Assembly (NCBI GenBank): GCA_013619035.1
Contig: JABXKX010000374.1
Location: 1 to 7,380, forward strand
Reading direction: 5' to 3'
Source of the DNA: Peptostreptococcaceae bacterium
GTDB taxonomy: Bacteria; Bacillota_A; Clostridia; Peptostreptococcales; Acidaminobacteraceae
Length of the DNA stretch: 7,380 nucleotides
Both the position numbers and the translations under genes were made by a program. Below are positions 7,072 to 7,380 of this stretch, one piece after another. The notes below the pieces were generated by a model that was not told the DNA's origin, did not search any database, and saw only the letters and a list, made by a program, of their open reading frames with translations. Within the stretch, counting starts at the first letter, position 1. Each line of letters starts with the position of its first letter.

Positions 7072-7080
7072 TGGTATAAT
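7072..7080 (+). promoter_or_regulatory. Extended -10 promoter of the membrane-protein gene
   Basis: TGGTATAAT is a perfect TATAAT box (7075-7080) with the TG motif one base upstream, the extended -10 form that can work without a good -35. The best positions for a -35 (ATGTTA at 7052-7057, 17-base spacing) match poorly. Transcription would start near 7087, leaving a leader of only about a dozen bases that contains the ribosome site. Confidence 0.7.
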
Positions 7081-7098
7081 TAATAAAAGGAGAACATT

Positions 7099-7380
7099 AT
7101 GTCAAATGAATCTTATCAAGTTAAATTTGAGAATGATAAAAAAAGTAAAATGATATACGCCATTGCAATAGATTCTGTTGGTTACTTATCATATGTTATA
7201 CCGGGTATTGCTGAAGTATCAGATATCTTTTGGGCACCGGTTGCAGCAGTACTAGTATTTATATTGTATAAATTTAAACCTAAGTTAGCTTTTATAGGTG
7301 CTTTAGGTATCCTAGTAGAAGAGTTTATGCCCTTTATTGATTTTATACCTACAGCTTTATTATTATACTTACTCATATAT
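7099..7380 (+). CDS. Small membrane protein of an unnamed family, N-terminal part (3' end outside window)
   Basis: An open frame from ATG 7099 to the window edge gives 94 residues without a stop. AAAGGAG (7086-7092) lies six bases upstream and fixes the start. A charged cytoplasmic-looking N-terminus (1-17) is followed by three hydrophobic stretches (about 18-36, 43-57, 64-94). Segments AIDSVGYLSYVIPGIAEVSDIFWAP (residues 23-47) and EEFMPFIDFIPT (74-85) match, from memory, a widespread small membrane protein family of unknown function with the pattern D..G..SY..PG..E..D..WAP and E..P..DFIPT. The DFIPT motif usually lies close to the C-terminus, so little is probably missing. It has its own promoter, is separated from the sugar operon by 487 bases, and shows no functional link to it. 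Function unknown. Confidence 0.82.
   Translation, partial: MSNESYQVKFENDKKSKMIYAIAIDSVGYLSYVIPGIAEVSDIFWAPVAAVLVFILYKFKPKLAFIGALGILVEEFMPFIDFIPTALLLYLLIY

Noticed and set aside
7182..7376. Minus-strand open frame opposite the last gene
   Set aside because: The plus strand has a promoter, ribosome site and conserved motifs here; this is the shadow frame.

Overview
The window is AT-rich bacterial DNA (roughly one third G+C by eye) with strong purine-rich Shine-Dalgarno sites, tightly packed genes on one strand and the standard genetic code: TGA closes the GH30 gene, and the tryptophans checked are TGG. With an AraC/YesN-type regulator, a YesL protein and intracellular glycosidases, this points to a low-GC Gram-positive lineage (Bacillota, or an Acholeplasma-like mollicute that keeps the standard code). 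The exact taxon cannot be read from the window.

Layout: (1) 1-210 is the 3' end of an AraC-type DNA-binding regulator. (2) 211-298 is a short intergenic stretch with a terminator-like stem-loop whose right arm is also the ribosome binding site of the next gene. (3) 299-6611 is a compact four-gene operon: GH30 glycosidase, a large GH94-like (probably GH161) beta-glucan phosphorylase, a YesL-family (DUF624) membrane protein and a GH1 beta-glucosidase. Its junctions are a 4-bp overlap, a 1-nt gap and a 4-nt gap. (4) 6612-7098 is a 487-nt non-coding stretch with a strong hairpin, a terminator-like stem plus T8, and a cluster of ATGTACAT-type repeats in both orientations that may be a decayed mobile-element end. 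(5) 7099-7380 is the start of a small unnamed membrane protein with its own extended -10 promoter.

Working together: all three enzymes lack secretion signals, so the operon looks like the cytoplasmic half of a beta-glucan utilisation system. Imported beta-gluco-oligosaccharides would be trimmed by GH30 (perhaps at beta-1,6 branches), phosphorolysed by the large phosphorylase to glucose 1-phosphate, and finished by GH1 to glucose. YesL proteins usually sit beside ABC-type sugar importers, but no transporter or extracellular glucanase lies in the window. A laminarin-like substrate (beta-1,3 backbone, beta-1,6 branches) is the best guess. It is an inference from the family combination and is not shown by the sequence.
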